The position numbers and the translations under genes are program-made. A stretch of DNA of 50,034 nucleotides from Sphingobium sp. AP50 (GTDB lineage: Bacteria; Pseudomonadota; Alphaproteobacteria; Sphingomonadales; Sphingomonadaceae): the NCBI RefSeq assembly GCF_900109095.1, contig NZ_FNYZ01000028.1, positions 1-50,034 on the forward strand, in the 5' to 3' direction. A model generated the notes under the pieces. It made no database searches, was not told the origin of the DNA, and worked only from the letters and a program-made list of their open reading frames with translations. Each line of letters opens with the position of its first letter. Position 1 is the stretch's first letter. Below are positions 40,499 through 48,870 of the stretch, in pieces.

Positions 40499-41398
40499 AT
40501 GAGCATCTCAACTGCACCCAAGTTCGAAAAGAAGCACCACCATGTCGTACCAAAGCTCTGGCAAAAGCGCTTTGCAGATCCGGAGGAAGATGGCCCCTAT
40601 TATCTGAACTTGATGACTGGGCAGAAGCTTCCTGCTCAGGGTCCAGGCGACAAGATGTCGGAAGAATACGCTAACATTGTATTTGACGAACATTTTCGAC
40701 CGAGCGACGAACTGGAGGATAGGTTTTCGAAGATCGAAGGCTTAGTCGCGACTGGACTCGATCGCCTGATCAAGACGGGAGCCATGGATCGGGATGCACG
40801 CGTTGATATCGCAATGCTCATGGCCGTTCAGGCTTGTCGGTATCCTGACCACTTTGTCACCCGGCTCGACCTAGCGAAAATTCTCGCAATCGCTCTCAAT
40901 GATTATCGTTCATGTCCCAACGAACATGCGCTCAACCAAGCTCTGCAAGCGACGGGGGTGCTGCCTGGCGCTCAATTAACCGCTTCGGAGTTCACTTTGT
41001 TGACTAGCGTGACAGGAGCGCAGCTGGAAAAGGAAACGGCCGATGTCCTAGAGCTGCACGGTTATGAAGTCCATTTCAATCCAAGCTTGATCCTAGCAGC
41101 AGCGCAACCGATCGCATGCCATCTTTTGGGCCTCGAATGGACCTTGCTCCGGTCGCAGACACCGTCCTTCATTCTTTCCGACCGTCCGGTCCCCGACCAG
41201 ATAGGCTACGACTTCTCAATAGGGCTCAGCGCCCATTATGGCCTCACGCTCAGCTACCCCAAGCAGCCTGTGACTGACGGCACCATCCACGCCAGTCCAG
41301 CATCTGCTTTGCAGATAACGGCGATCAACAATGAAGTTCGGTCACGAGCAAAGAAATGGGTCTGCGGCCCCACCTCGGCAGTTCACAAAATGATTTGA
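40499..41398 (+). CDS. DUF4238 protein
   Basis: This 299-residue protein starts with KFEKKHHHVVPKLWQKRFAD, the His/Pro signature of DUF4238, followed by YYLNLMTGQKLPAQG and a helical middle. PSFILSDRPVPDQ and LTLSYPKQPV mark the C-terminal part. Family function is unknown; members often lie in genome islands. A GTG two codons upstream of the ATG could also be used. It follows the HEPN gene by 60 bases on the same strand, with similarly low GC, so both probably arrived together. Confidence 0.78.
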   Translation: MSISTAPKFEKKHHHVVPKLWQKRFADPEEDGPYYLNLMTGQKLPAQGPGDKMSEEYANIVFDEHFRPSDELEDRFSKIEGLVATGLDRLIKTGAMDRDARVDIAMLMAVQACRYPDHFVTRLDLAKILAIALNDYRSCPNEHALNQALQATGVLPGAQLTASEFTLLTSVTGAQLEKETADVLELHGYEVHFNPSLILAAAQPIACHLLGLEWTLLRSQTPSFILSDRPVPDQIGYDFSIGLSAHYGLTLSYPKQPVTDGTIHASPASALQITAINNEVRSRAKKWVCGPTSAVHKMI

Positions 41399-42051
41399 GC
41401 AACGGTTCAGTAAATGAACGCCCGGATTCCGGCCAGCTCCGACCCAGACATTCCGCTATCGGCCCGGAGCGGCATTAGCTCGGCAATGCCTACCCACGCT
41501 CAGGTGCCCGGAAGAATGGGTAGCTGACCGTCTTCTGCGACGTGGCGTAGAGAGTTGACGCTCAAATACCAACCCGGCAGCAGGCCAGGGCGCTACTTCT
41601 TCAGCTTGCTCGGACTTGAGTTCGCTATGGAAAAAACGATCATAGCCGCGAAGAGCAAAACCGTACCGAAGATAGAAGCGGCAGTTTGCCGAAGCAGAGC
41701 AAATGGCTGCGCTGCTGAGTGAAGACAAGGCGGTAGCCGAATTGCGCAAGGCGCATCAATGTCCAGCTCAAAGAAGACAACAAATTTGCAAAGTATAGAC
41801 TCGCTTTCACGCGCGTCCCCAAGCATGATCGGGTGACCTGGCAATTGCTGGGCATTGCGGTCGTTTGGGGTACGAGGCGATGGCGTGTCGGGAGGTAACA
41901 TGAGGCGAGCGCAGCGCGGGAGCGTTCGAGCAAACAACGGCGGTGGTAGTCGCTCCTTATCCTGGAATACCGCCCCTTGGACACCGATGCCAGGCAACGC
42001 GGCGGCTGCGATGACAAGGTCTCGTCGGCCCGCACAGATTCGGATCGCGCC
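41399..42051. other. Gap with coding remnants
   Basis: Around 41680-41750 a plus frame reads FAEAEQMAALLSEDKAVAEL, a plausible coding scrap, and on the minus strand FGTVLLFAAMIVFSIANSSP could be the end of a lost membrane protein. Neither is long enough to name. The promoter of the patatin-like gene may lie in the last 150 bases. Confidence 0.4.
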
Positions 42052-44058
42052 GTGAAGGCGCGCGTCGCCCTCGCCATCAAGAGCGCGGCGCTCCCCGCGC
42101 TGGCCTGGCTCGCACTCGCCATCGCGGCACCTCCGCAATATCGCCTCGTCATCGAGGATGCGCTGGCGCGCGGCTGGCCAGTCGTCTGGGCCACGGCGGC
42201 ACTGCTTGTGGGCGCGCTGGCAACCTGCTCCATGTTCTGGCAACGCGGCATCCTTTCGCTCTGGACGGCGTTCGCCGCGGTCAGCCCGCTCGCCATCGCA
42301 ACCGTGTGCTGCTGGATCCTGGGCGGCTTCGCGATCAGCCTTGTGCCTGCGATCCTGCTTGCGCCGGGAATACCGATAGCCGTGATGCTGTCACGTCGTG
42401 GGACCTGGATGCCGACACCCCCATCGCGAGCCTGGCTGGTCGACGCCGTCGCGGTGGGAGCTCTTTTCGCACTGTTTTTGGGCTTCGCAATCGCCTCGGC
42501 GGCTGATCCGGTCGTCATTCCGCGGACCGTGGGCGGCCTGGCGATCCTGGCGGTGTTCTTGGCCTGTCTCGGGGTGATCCTTTGCGCTGCAGTCTTCCAC
42601 CCTCGCATCGGGGCGATCGTGGGGGCATGGTGGCTGTTGGCCGCTTTCATCCTGGCGCCGAACGACCACTCGATCCGAACCCAGCCAGCGGTCGCAGAGA
42701 CCGTGGGTGTCGAGCAGGCGCTGCGCCAATGGCTTTCCCAACGCCGCGACCTCGACGCCTATCGGCAGGCGCACATGCCCTATCCGGTAATCTTCGTCTC
42801 TTCCGAAGGCGGCGGCATCTATGCAGCCGCCCATGCCCACGCGGTGCTGTCGACGCTGGCGGCACGCTGCCCGACCTTTTCGCAGCATGTTCTGGTGGCA
42901 GTCGGCGTCTCAGGCGGCGCGGTCGGCAACGCCCTGTTCCATGCCGCAGCTGATCCCGCGCAGAAGCCGGCCGCGCCCTGCGTGCCAGGAAACACCCGGC
43001 TCGACCAGACCGCGCTCACCGCCGACCATCTCTCCCCGGTTCTGGCTCGCATGCTGCTGCTCGAAACGCTCGACAGCTTCCTGCCCGGGCGATGGATCTC
43101 CCGCGACCGGGGCGGCGTGCTGGTCGATTCCTTTCGTGCGTCGATGGCCAACGGCCGCAGTCTCGACACGCTGGTTGGGCAGAGCTTCGATCCGGCCTCA
43201 GCGCGGCCAGCGGTGGCAGCCGTGACGACCAATATGGCGACCGGAGGACGGCTCGTGCTCTCACCGATCGTGGCGGAATCCTCAAGCGCCGAATGGTTTC
43301 CGCAGATGCTGCCAGGCGGACGCGATATCGATATCCTTGAAGCGGCTGGCATGTCCGCGCGCTTCCCCTGGGTAACGCCGACCGCCCATCTCCAGGTGGC
43401 GGACGACAGCGCCCGCATCCTCGCTGACGGCGGCTATTTCGAGAATAGCGGCGCCGACACCGTGCTCGACCTCATCCACGGGCTGCGCATGGCAGAGGCC
43501 TGGGAGCTCAATGATGAAAAGCAGGAAAACGTGCCTGCGGAGCCAGTCTGCCGCATTCATGTCGCCCGGAACATCCATACCTCGGCTGACTGGAAGGGCT
43601 GCTCGATTCACATCTTTCCCATCCATCTCGCGATCACTACGACCGGCACCCAGAGCGAGGATGGTCACCCACGCGCGGTCGCCCAATCCTTTCTGCTCGA
43701 TCCGCTCATGACCTTGATCTCGACGCGATCGGCGCGTGGCCGGCTTGCGCTACTACGCGCGCAGGAAGATCAATGCGGAACCTCTGGCGCGGTCTGCGTG
43801 GAGAACCCGGACGCAACCAGCGGCTTCTTCATGAGCCAGATATCACCGGTCGAACTCGACCTGCCGCTCGGATGGTTCATTCGCCAGCGCGAGGCCTCAG
43901 CGATCGCCAGCGGAGCCATACCCTCGGAGGTCTTCGGCTACCGAGCGACGAGCGAAGCGGTCGCCTCTGACCTCGGCCATCTCATCCTGCATCTGGACCA
44001 TGCTTTGTGGATGCCAGGTGCCAATCCAGACATCTACGACTATCGCGGGCAGCCGTGA
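42052..44058 (+). CDS. Membrane protein with C-terminal patatin-like phospholipase domain
   Basis: This 668-residue protein has about seven membrane helices in residues 1-200 (such as SAALPALAWLALAIA, AVSPLAIATVCCWILGGFAI, LAILAVFLACLGVILCAAVF). A patatin-like domain follows: VSSEGGGIYAAAHAHAV (oxyanion loop, about 250), VGVSGGAVGNALFH (catalytic Ser about 286) and LADGGYFENSGADT (catalytic Asp about 459). It should be a lipid acyl hydrolase held at the inner membrane. The start is a GTG at 42052; an in-frame TTG at 41977 is possible. It converges on a beta-barrel gene. Its target lipid and control are unknown. Confidence 0.82.
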   Translation: MKARVALAIKSAALPALAWLALAIAAPPQYRLVIEDALARGWPVVWATAALLVGALATCSMFWQRGILSLWTAFAAVSPLAIATVCCWILGGFAISLVPAILLAPGIPIAVMLSRRGTWMPTPPSRAWLVDAVAVGALFALFLGFAIASAADPVVIPRTVGGLAILAVFLACLGVILCAAVFHPRIGAIVGAWWLLAAFILAPNDHSIRTQPAVAETVGVEQALRQWLSQRRDLDAYRQAHMPYPVIFVSSEGGGIYAAAHAHAVLSTLAARCPTFSQHVLVAVGVSGGAVGNALFHAAADPAQKPAAPCVPGNTRLDQTALTADHLSPVLARMLLLETLDSFLPGRWISRDRGGVLVDSFRASMANGRSLDTLVGQSFDPASARPAVAAVTTNMATGGRLVLSPIVAESSSAEWFPQMLPGGRDIDILEAAGMSARFPWVTPTAHLQVADDSARILADGGYFENSGADTVLDLIHGLRMAEAWELNDEKQENVPAEPVCRIHVARNIHTSADWKGCSIHIFPIHLAITTTGTQSEDGHPRAVAQSFLLDPLMTLISTRSARGRLALLRAQEDQCGTSGAVCVENPDATSGFFMSQISPVELDLPLGWFIRQREASAIASGAIPSEVFGYRATSEAVASDLGHLILHLDHALWMPGANPDIYDYRGQP

Positions 44059-44076
44059 TTGCTTTCTATCCGCGTT

Positions 44077-44100
44077 GGCATCCGCTCAATAGCGGATGCC
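44077..44100. terminator. 10-bp hairpin between convergent genes
   Basis: GGCATCCGCT and AGCGGATGCC are perfect arms around CAAT. The element lies 19 bases after the patatin-like stop and overlaps the end of the facing gene, so it can serve as a shared terminator. Confidence 0.6.
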
Positions 44101-45435
44101 CAGTGACACCTTCCACTGGTCGGTTTCCTTGAGCGTCTCATCGTCGCGGCCCCGCTCATAGGAATAGCGCAGGGTGATGTGATCGGTGCTCTCGACCGAA
44201 TAGTTGAGGCCCGCCTCGAACCAGGTGACTTTGCGCGGTCCCGACAACCGGAACAGGTGCTTGTAGCTCACGTCGGCGCTCAGTGCCGACAGGATCGGCG
44301 CATCGACAAGCGACCAGATATTGCCGGTCAGATTGGCGCCCGCGCGCAGATAGTCGCCATTCTCGACAAGCTCGGCGCTGGTGCCAGCCTTGAAGACATG
44401 GCCGCCTTGGATGATGGTCTGAAGTCCCAGACCCACGGCGATCGGCCCGACGCGCCGCGAGCGCTCGAACGGTATGGCATCGAGGCTTTGCAAGAAGCCG
44501 GGTGTCCAGTTGATGCGGATTGATGCCTGGCGGCTGTCGGCAAAGTCGTCGGCCGTGAATAGCGGCGTGGCTGAGATCACGTCATAGCTGTTGAGCGTCG
44601 CGCCGTAGACGAGGCCAAATCCCCATTGCGAGATACTGTTCTTGGCGTCGGCCGAGACGACACCGTCCTTGTCCTTCACCCGGCGCCGCGCGAAATGCAC
44701 GAACGGGATGATCTGCTGGGTCGACTTGGAGGCAAGATCAATGCCGACGACCGAAACGATATTGAACGTGCGCGTATCAGCGATTTTGTCGTCGACGTAG
44801 GAGATTTCTGCCTGCGGCACTTTGGCGAGCTTGTCGGGCGTACCGCGGGCGAGACTGAGCCCATCGACGGTCTGTGTGACGCGCAGCTTACTTTCGAGGT
44901 CGAACGGCTTCTCGCCCGGACCACCGGCGATCGCTGGAGTCGGCGTCGGCGTGTCAACCGTGCAGCGCAGCGTCGCAAACCGCTCCTGGCTGTCGAGGAG
45001 TTGTGCATGCTGCGCGTAGCTCTCGTCGGCGAGCCACGGCCAGTCACGTACCTCCAGCGCTGAGGGCTTTCGCACAGGAATGGTCGATAGGCCTTCGCTG
45101 CCAAGGAAGGCCAGGAGATTGTCGCGAGCGGCATCGAGGGCGTCCTGGTCGCCCTTGCTGCATCTGGCTTTTCCCGACGTGGCGCAGAAGGTGGGGTCGA
45201 GAATGGCCTCGACCTTCTCACGCATGGTCTCCGTGCCGTCGCCGTTGATGTCCATCGCACCGGCCTTGGGCGCGCCGCTGGCATTGAGCGCGGCGTTGAC
45301 GAGCTGGATCGACCTGACCCGCCCTTCGGCGCACAGCTTGGCAAGGTCGATCGCCTCGGCGCGCGCGGTTTCGGCGAGCGTCAGGGCAAACAGGAGCGAG
45401 GCGGACCACAACCCGCAGTGCCGGCCCGGCCTCAT
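44086..45435 (-). CDS. Exported beta-barrel-like protein, probably outer membrane
   Basis: This 449-residue protein has a signal peptide (about residues 1-26, cleavage near ARA-E). An N-terminal domain of about 150 residues includes GAMDINGDGTETMREKVEAI, a DxNxDG calcium-type loop, and Cys residues. The last 250 residues have repeated amphipathic strands ending in RY (QWKVSLGIRY), as in outer membrane barrels (FEAGLNYSVESTDHITLRYS). Function unknown. It overlaps the preceding small gene as ATGA and converges on the patatin-like gene. Confidence 0.75.
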   Translation of the reverse strand: MRPGRHCGLWSASLLFALTLAETARAEAIDLAKLCAEGRVRSIQLVNAALNASGAPKAGAMDINGDGTETMREKVEAILDPTFCATSGKARCSKGDQDALDAARDNLLAFLGSEGLSTIPVRKPSALEVRDWPWLADESYAQHAQLLDSQERFATLRCTVDTPTPTPAIAGGPGEKPFDLESKLRVTQTVDGLSLARGTPDKLAKVPQAEISYVDDKIADTRTFNIVSVVGIDLASKSTQQIIPFVHFARRRVKDKDGVVSADAKNSISQWGFGLVYGATLNSYDVISATPLFTADDFADSRQASIRINWTPGFLQSLDAIPFERSRRVGPIAVGLGLQTIIQGGHVFKAGTSAELVENGDYLRAGANLTGNIWSLVDAPILSALSADVSYKHLFRLSGPRKVTWFEAGLNYSVESTDHITLRYSYERGRDDETLKETDQWKVSLGIRY

Positions 45436-45752
45436 CGAAACGGCCGCATGATGGTGATGTGGTCGAAGAGAAGGCGCGTACTCTTCGTCAGAACCGCGCT
45501 TAGCACGGCCGCGATCTCGGTCGCGTCGATCGGCGAGCAGGTATAGCCCGCGGCCGTCAGGATGTCCTGGGCATCGTCGAGTGTCGCATGCCAGGCCGGC
45601 CCGCTGCTCCCGAAGCCATCGGGGCGCCCCGCGCCGGGCTTAATCTTGGTCCAATCAGTTCCGGACACCCGGTCGCCGAACCGTTTGAGAATGGCCGCAG
45701 CCAGAGCGGCGCGACATTCTTCCCATGCCGTAGATGCTGCAACCAAGGTCAT
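45432..45752 (-). CDS. Small cytoplasmic protein, unknown function
   Basis: This 106-residue protein (MTLVAASTAWEECRAALAAA, LKRFGDRVSGTDWTKIKPGA, TLDDAQDILTAAGYTCSPID) has no signal peptide. Its ATG has GGTGGGGG upstream, and its stop overlaps the start of the barrel gene. I recognise no family. The tight coupling suggests a shared job. Confidence 0.6.
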   Translation of the reverse strand: MTLVAASTAWEECRAALAAAILKRFGDRVSGTDWTKIKPGAGRPDGFGSSGPAWHATLDDAQDILTAAGYTCSPIDATEIAAVLSAVLTKSTRLLFDHITIMRPFR

Positions 45753-45915
45753 CCCATGCCCCCACCGGCGTAACCAAGTTTGGAAAGTTTGGCATGAGTA
45801 ACTTTATTTGAAAACAGATTTTTCGATATTCATCCTCTATATTGGAGGTAAATTGGTACTAAGTCTTTGGTGCATAATGCGCGAGCGCAAGCGCCGACGT
45901 AAGCTGGCCCTACTT
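45753..45915 (-). promoter_or_regulatory. AT-rich gap, likely promoter for the 106-residue and barrel genes
   Basis: The stretch is clearly richer in A and T than its surroundings (such as TTTATTTGAAAACAG) and lies just upstream of the two-gene unit. I cannot fix a -35/-10 pair. Confidence 0.4.
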
Positions 45916-46683
45916 CTATGATCCAGCCCGAAACTTGGCTGCGAACTCGGATGTCGAAGTTAAGATGCCTTTCGTGCTCACCGCCTCGTTCCAGTATCTC
46001 TCGAGCCAAAGCCACTTCGCACGAACCGAAGGCGGATGGTCTACCCTATAGCACTGCGATGCAATCTGCTCCGCCAGGTATATAGCGTTGCGGTCTAGAA
46101 CGACTTTGCCGATCTCGGGTTCGGGGGTGTAAATCTCGTAACTGTAGAGCGTATGGAGCATTGTGGTCAGGTCATAAGTATCGGTTCGCATCAGTGCTTC
46201 GAGACCAAAGTCGTTGTGCCAGCTTGCAACCTCGTCCTTGAGTGTCTGATCGATCGAGATTCGGGGCGGGCCACCGGATGTGTCCTTGCCGTAGGCTCGT
46301 AACAGACCAGGACCGAAGAGCACGTCGTCGGTGTGGATGAGATTGCCCACTGCGATCCCGCCACGGAGGAGTACCGTCTGGTTAAGCAAGTTGCCCGCCA
46401 AGATCGTCGAGCCATGCATCACCAGGTTAACGCCATAGGGTTCTACAGGTGCAGAGATGACGATGCAGTCGCTAAACTGGGTGAGCCGAAGGCTGTGCGC
46501 CTCGTTTGGGGCGAGTGTACTGCGAAGAGTCTCAAGCACGCCTTCGATAGCGGTTCTCAATTTCGGATCGTCTGCCATTTCGACCAGCCTTGAAAACCCC
46601 AAGATATCGAGAAATGCGACAACCCGGCGCTGATAGTCCCCCACGTGCGGTTCCCCATCTATCTGAACGGACATTTGCTGCAT
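45916..46683 (-). CDS. Class III nucleotidyl cyclase-like protein
   Basis: This 255-residue protein has VVAFLDILGFSRLV, in which Asp-Ile-x-Gly-Phe matches the first metal-binding motif of class III cyclases, and LTQFSDCIVISAPV, the likely second metal Asp. LLRGGIAVGNLIHTDDVLFG then matches the RxGIxxG strand. It lacks an attached sensor or membrane part. Pycsar cyclases of phage defence share this domain, but no effector gene is adjacent. An IS5-family element sits 120 bases upstream and may have removed a promoter or partner. Catalytic activity is not assured. Confidence 0.7.
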   Translation of the reverse strand: MQQMSVQIDGEPHVGDYQRRVVAFLDILGFSRLVEMADDPKLRTAIEGVLETLRSTLAPNEAHSLRLTQFSDCIVISAPVEPYGVNLVMHGSTILAGNLLNQTVLLRGGIAVGNLIHTDDVLFGPGLLRAYGKDTSGGPPRISIDQTLKDEVASWHNDFGLEALMRTDTYDLTTMLHTLYSYEIYTPEPEIGKVVLDRNAIYLAEQIASQCYRVDHPPSVRAKWLWLERYWNEAVSTKGILTSTSEFAAKFRAGS

Positions 46684-46794
46684 TCACAATGCCGAAAGTG
46701 CAAGAACATCATCGAACCGAGGTGTGGAAGAGCATCGGTGCTGGCCGGTCTGCAAGATGGTAAGAAACCCGATCAATAATGACGGGTTATCCAC

Positions 46795-47712
46795 GCAGCG
46801 CCTAAGTGTCTGATTCAAAATTGCGGGCGTGGCGATCAGGGCCTTGCGATGCGGCGAGCATATAGTTGGATGGATGCGATAAAGAGCCAGGCCGTGGCGG
46901 ACGCGATGGTTTCCTCGAAGTCCTTTGCCAGACGCCGGTTGCGGCTCAGCCATGCGAGCGTTCTTTCGACGACCCATCGTCGCGGCAAGACCTCGAAGCC
47001 CTTGGCAGTATCGGACCGTTTGATGATTTCGACGGTCCACTTTCCGATCCGGCGCAGGGCCTCCTTGAGCTTGTTTCCGGCATAGCCGCCGTCTGCAAAC
47101 ACGTGACGCAGCCAGGGGAAGCGCCTGACGATTTCTCCAAGGACCAACGGTGCCCCGTCCCGGTCCTGAATGTCGGCGGCGTGCACAACGGCATGGACAA
47201 GATTTCCATCGGTGTCGGTCAGGATGTGCCGTTTGCGTCCTTTGATCTTCTTCCCTGCATCGTAACCGCACAGGCCACCGCTTTCGGTCGTCTTGACCGA
47301 CTGGCTGTCGATCACGCCAGCGCTGGGAGAAGCCTCTCGGCCATCAGCTTCTCGGGCCATCATCAACAAGGTGTGGTTTATCGTCAGCCACAGCCCGTTG
47401 TCTCGCCACAAGTAGAACCAATGCCGCACGCTCGACACCGGCGGAAAGCAAGGCGGCAGCATCCGCCATGGCAGGCCTCCGCGCAGCAGGTACAGAATTG
47501 CCTCGACGATGCGTCGTAATGGCCATTTGCGGGGCCGTCCGACACGAGACGCAGGGGGAAGCAATGGCTCCAGCAGCGCCCACTCGGCATCCGTCAAATC
47601 GCTTGGCAAAGCTAGCCCTCTTCGCGCATGAAGGGCGCGAGTGGTATCGGTCCACATCGTTGTATCCATGGTAGTTTTTGGCGAAACCCATGAATCAATG
47701 ACAGGCCAAAGC
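46795..47712 (-). mobile_element. IS5-family insertion sequence (boundaries approximate)
   Basis: One transposase gene spans nearly the whole unit. The inner ends carry related inverted sequences, GTGTCTGATTCA on the left and CTGTCATTGATTCATGG on the right (minus strand), but I could not fix exact termini or a target duplication by eye. Confidence 0.7.
46836..47669 (-). CDS. IS5-family transposase
   Basis: This 277-residue protein has an N-terminal DUF4096-like start (LPSDLTDAEWALLEPLLPPA, GRPRKWPLRRIVEAILYLLR) and the DDE catalytic core: first Asp in GVIDSQSVKTTESGG, second in HVFADGGYAGNKL, Glu in RRWVVERTLAWLSRNRRLAK. It looks intact. The start MDTTMWTD at 47669 is preferred over an in-frame upstream ATG. 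It lies upstream of, and reads towards, the cyclase-like gene. Confidence 0.92.
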   Translation of the reverse strand: MDTTMWTDTTRALHARRGLALPSDLTDAEWALLEPLLPPASRVGRPRKWPLRRIVEAILYLLRGGLPWRMLPPCFPPVSSVRHWFYLWRDNGLWLTINHTLLMMAREADGREASPSAGVIDSQSVKTTESGGLCGYDAGKKIKGRKRHILTDTDGNLVHAVVHAADIQDRDGAPLVLGEIVRRFPWLRHVFADGGYAGNKLKEALRRIGKWTVEIIKRSDTAKGFEVLPRRWVVERTLAWLSRNRRLAKDFEETIASATAWLFIASIQLYARRIARP

Positions 47713-47816
47713 GTCAAGCTAACCTGCTGATACCAATCAACTTATTTTCTGATCGGGCTCTAAGGTCGGGTAAACGGCAAGTCGCCGAATACCCAGTGAA
47801 AACGAGGTTCAGGAGA

Positions 47817-48262
47817 ATGGACGAAGACCCAATTGACATGTTTAAGCGCCCAATCGCCGAAAACGCGGTCGGTCGGGCGGGCGGCACTAAGAATTTAAGG
47901 GCTCGGCGCGCGGTAAATATAACCGCCGCAAGCAATCGCTCGCGCATGCGCTGCACCAGATGCAGATCGCCATTGATGATCTGACCGAGCAGAAGGGCAG
48001 ATTATACAAGCGCGACGAGGTCGAGATGCTCAAGGCCGCGATCGACGAGTTGATCGAGAAGACCGGCTTGATCGCGCCCAACCAAGAACCGCCTTCACAA
48101 GAGGAACTCGACGGGTTCATGGACATGCTCACCAATGCGAAACCGTGGGTGCCCCCGTCGAGACAGCAAATGGAGTCGCTGTTCTCCGAACTCGGCCTCA
48201 CTTACGTTCTCGACGAGGACGAACGCGATGCCGGGGACCAGGATGGCGCTCCAGCCACCTGA
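47817..48262 (+). pseudogene. Conserved plasmid protein gene with a likely one-base frameshift
   Basis: The ATG at 47817 opens MDEDPIDMFKRPIAENAVGR AGGTKN, after which the sense continues in another frame as KGSARGKYNRRKQSLAHALH and QMQIAIDDLTEQKGRLYKRD up to 48262. Adding one T in AATTTAAGGG at about 47894-47902 joins both parts into one protein of about 148 residues. The acidic helical C terminus ends EDERDAGDQDGAPAT. Function unknown. If the frame is really broken, only the part from the ATG at 47960 (100 residues) could be made. Confidence 0.5.
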
Positions 48263-48668
48263 TCCCCATCCCGGCGAGCAAGGATGATCGGTTTTGGGGG
48301 AACACAACAGTTGGCCGCGAACGACCGAACCTAGCCGCGATGCTGATGGACCGCTTCAACCGGCGCGAACGCCAGCTTCAATCAGTACCGGACATTCATC
48401 GGGAACGGAGTATCGTCCGGCTTTGGTCGGCAACCGACGCTGCGTGAACGGCAGCTAACCTCGCAGCCTGACTCTGAACCGGACGGTCGCTTACCGGCCA
48501 GAGCCGGTCATTCAACCTCCACCATGAATTGATTTTCTCTTCTCTCCTACGCCGGTCGCTTGACGATCTGGTGCGGGCCTTCAGATATCAATGTTGTACC
48601 AGTCATCTCCAATCGCATTGAAAGCAAATCTCGAAAATTGTATGGTTGAGTTTCCGGAGGTTAGTGCC
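48263..48668. other. Region with a possible coding remnant
   Basis: At 48274-48447 a plus frame reads IPASKDDRFWGNTTVGRERP and NLAAMLMDRFNRRERQLQSV, which looks coding but has no start of its own after the preceding gene. I do not recognise it. The rest has no clear feature before the small membrane protein. Confidence 0.4.
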
Positions 48669-48869
48669 ATGTTTGACATCGATACCTATCTGACGACGCA
48701 AAACACGTCTGGCGGTCCGATCATCCGCGTGATTGATGGCCCTGTTACTCGCGATGACGGTGCAGGGGGCGATGAGAACCGCGAGTTTGCGATTTTCGAC
48801 GTTATCGCACACGCGCTCGCGTTTCTACTGATTGCCGTCGTTCTCCTATACTTCTACTTCGTAAGGTAG
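48669..48869 (+). CDS. Small membrane protein
   Basis: This 66-residue protein (MFDIDTYLTTQNTSGGPIIR) ends with one membrane helix (AHALAFLLIAVVLLYFYFVR). CGGAGG stands 10 bases before the ATG. It is convergent with the traG remnant, with one base between the stops. A role in transfer or exclusion would be guesswork. Confidence 0.6.
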   Translation: MFDIDTYLTTQNTSGGPIIRVIDGPVTRDDGAGGDENREFAIFDVIAHALAFLLIAVVLLYFYFVR

Positions 48870-48870
48870 A

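Noticed and set aside
41640..42650. 336-residue minus-strand frame across the start of the patatin-like gene
   Set aside because: Its composition is that of an antisense frame; the plus strand shows clear membrane helices.
42052..46683. Calling the patatin-like protein plus cyclase-like protein a CBASS or Pycsar system
   Set aside because: The genes are 2 kb apart, on opposite strands and in separate units; the patatin is a multi-helix membrane protein without a nucleotide-binding domain, unlike known effectors.
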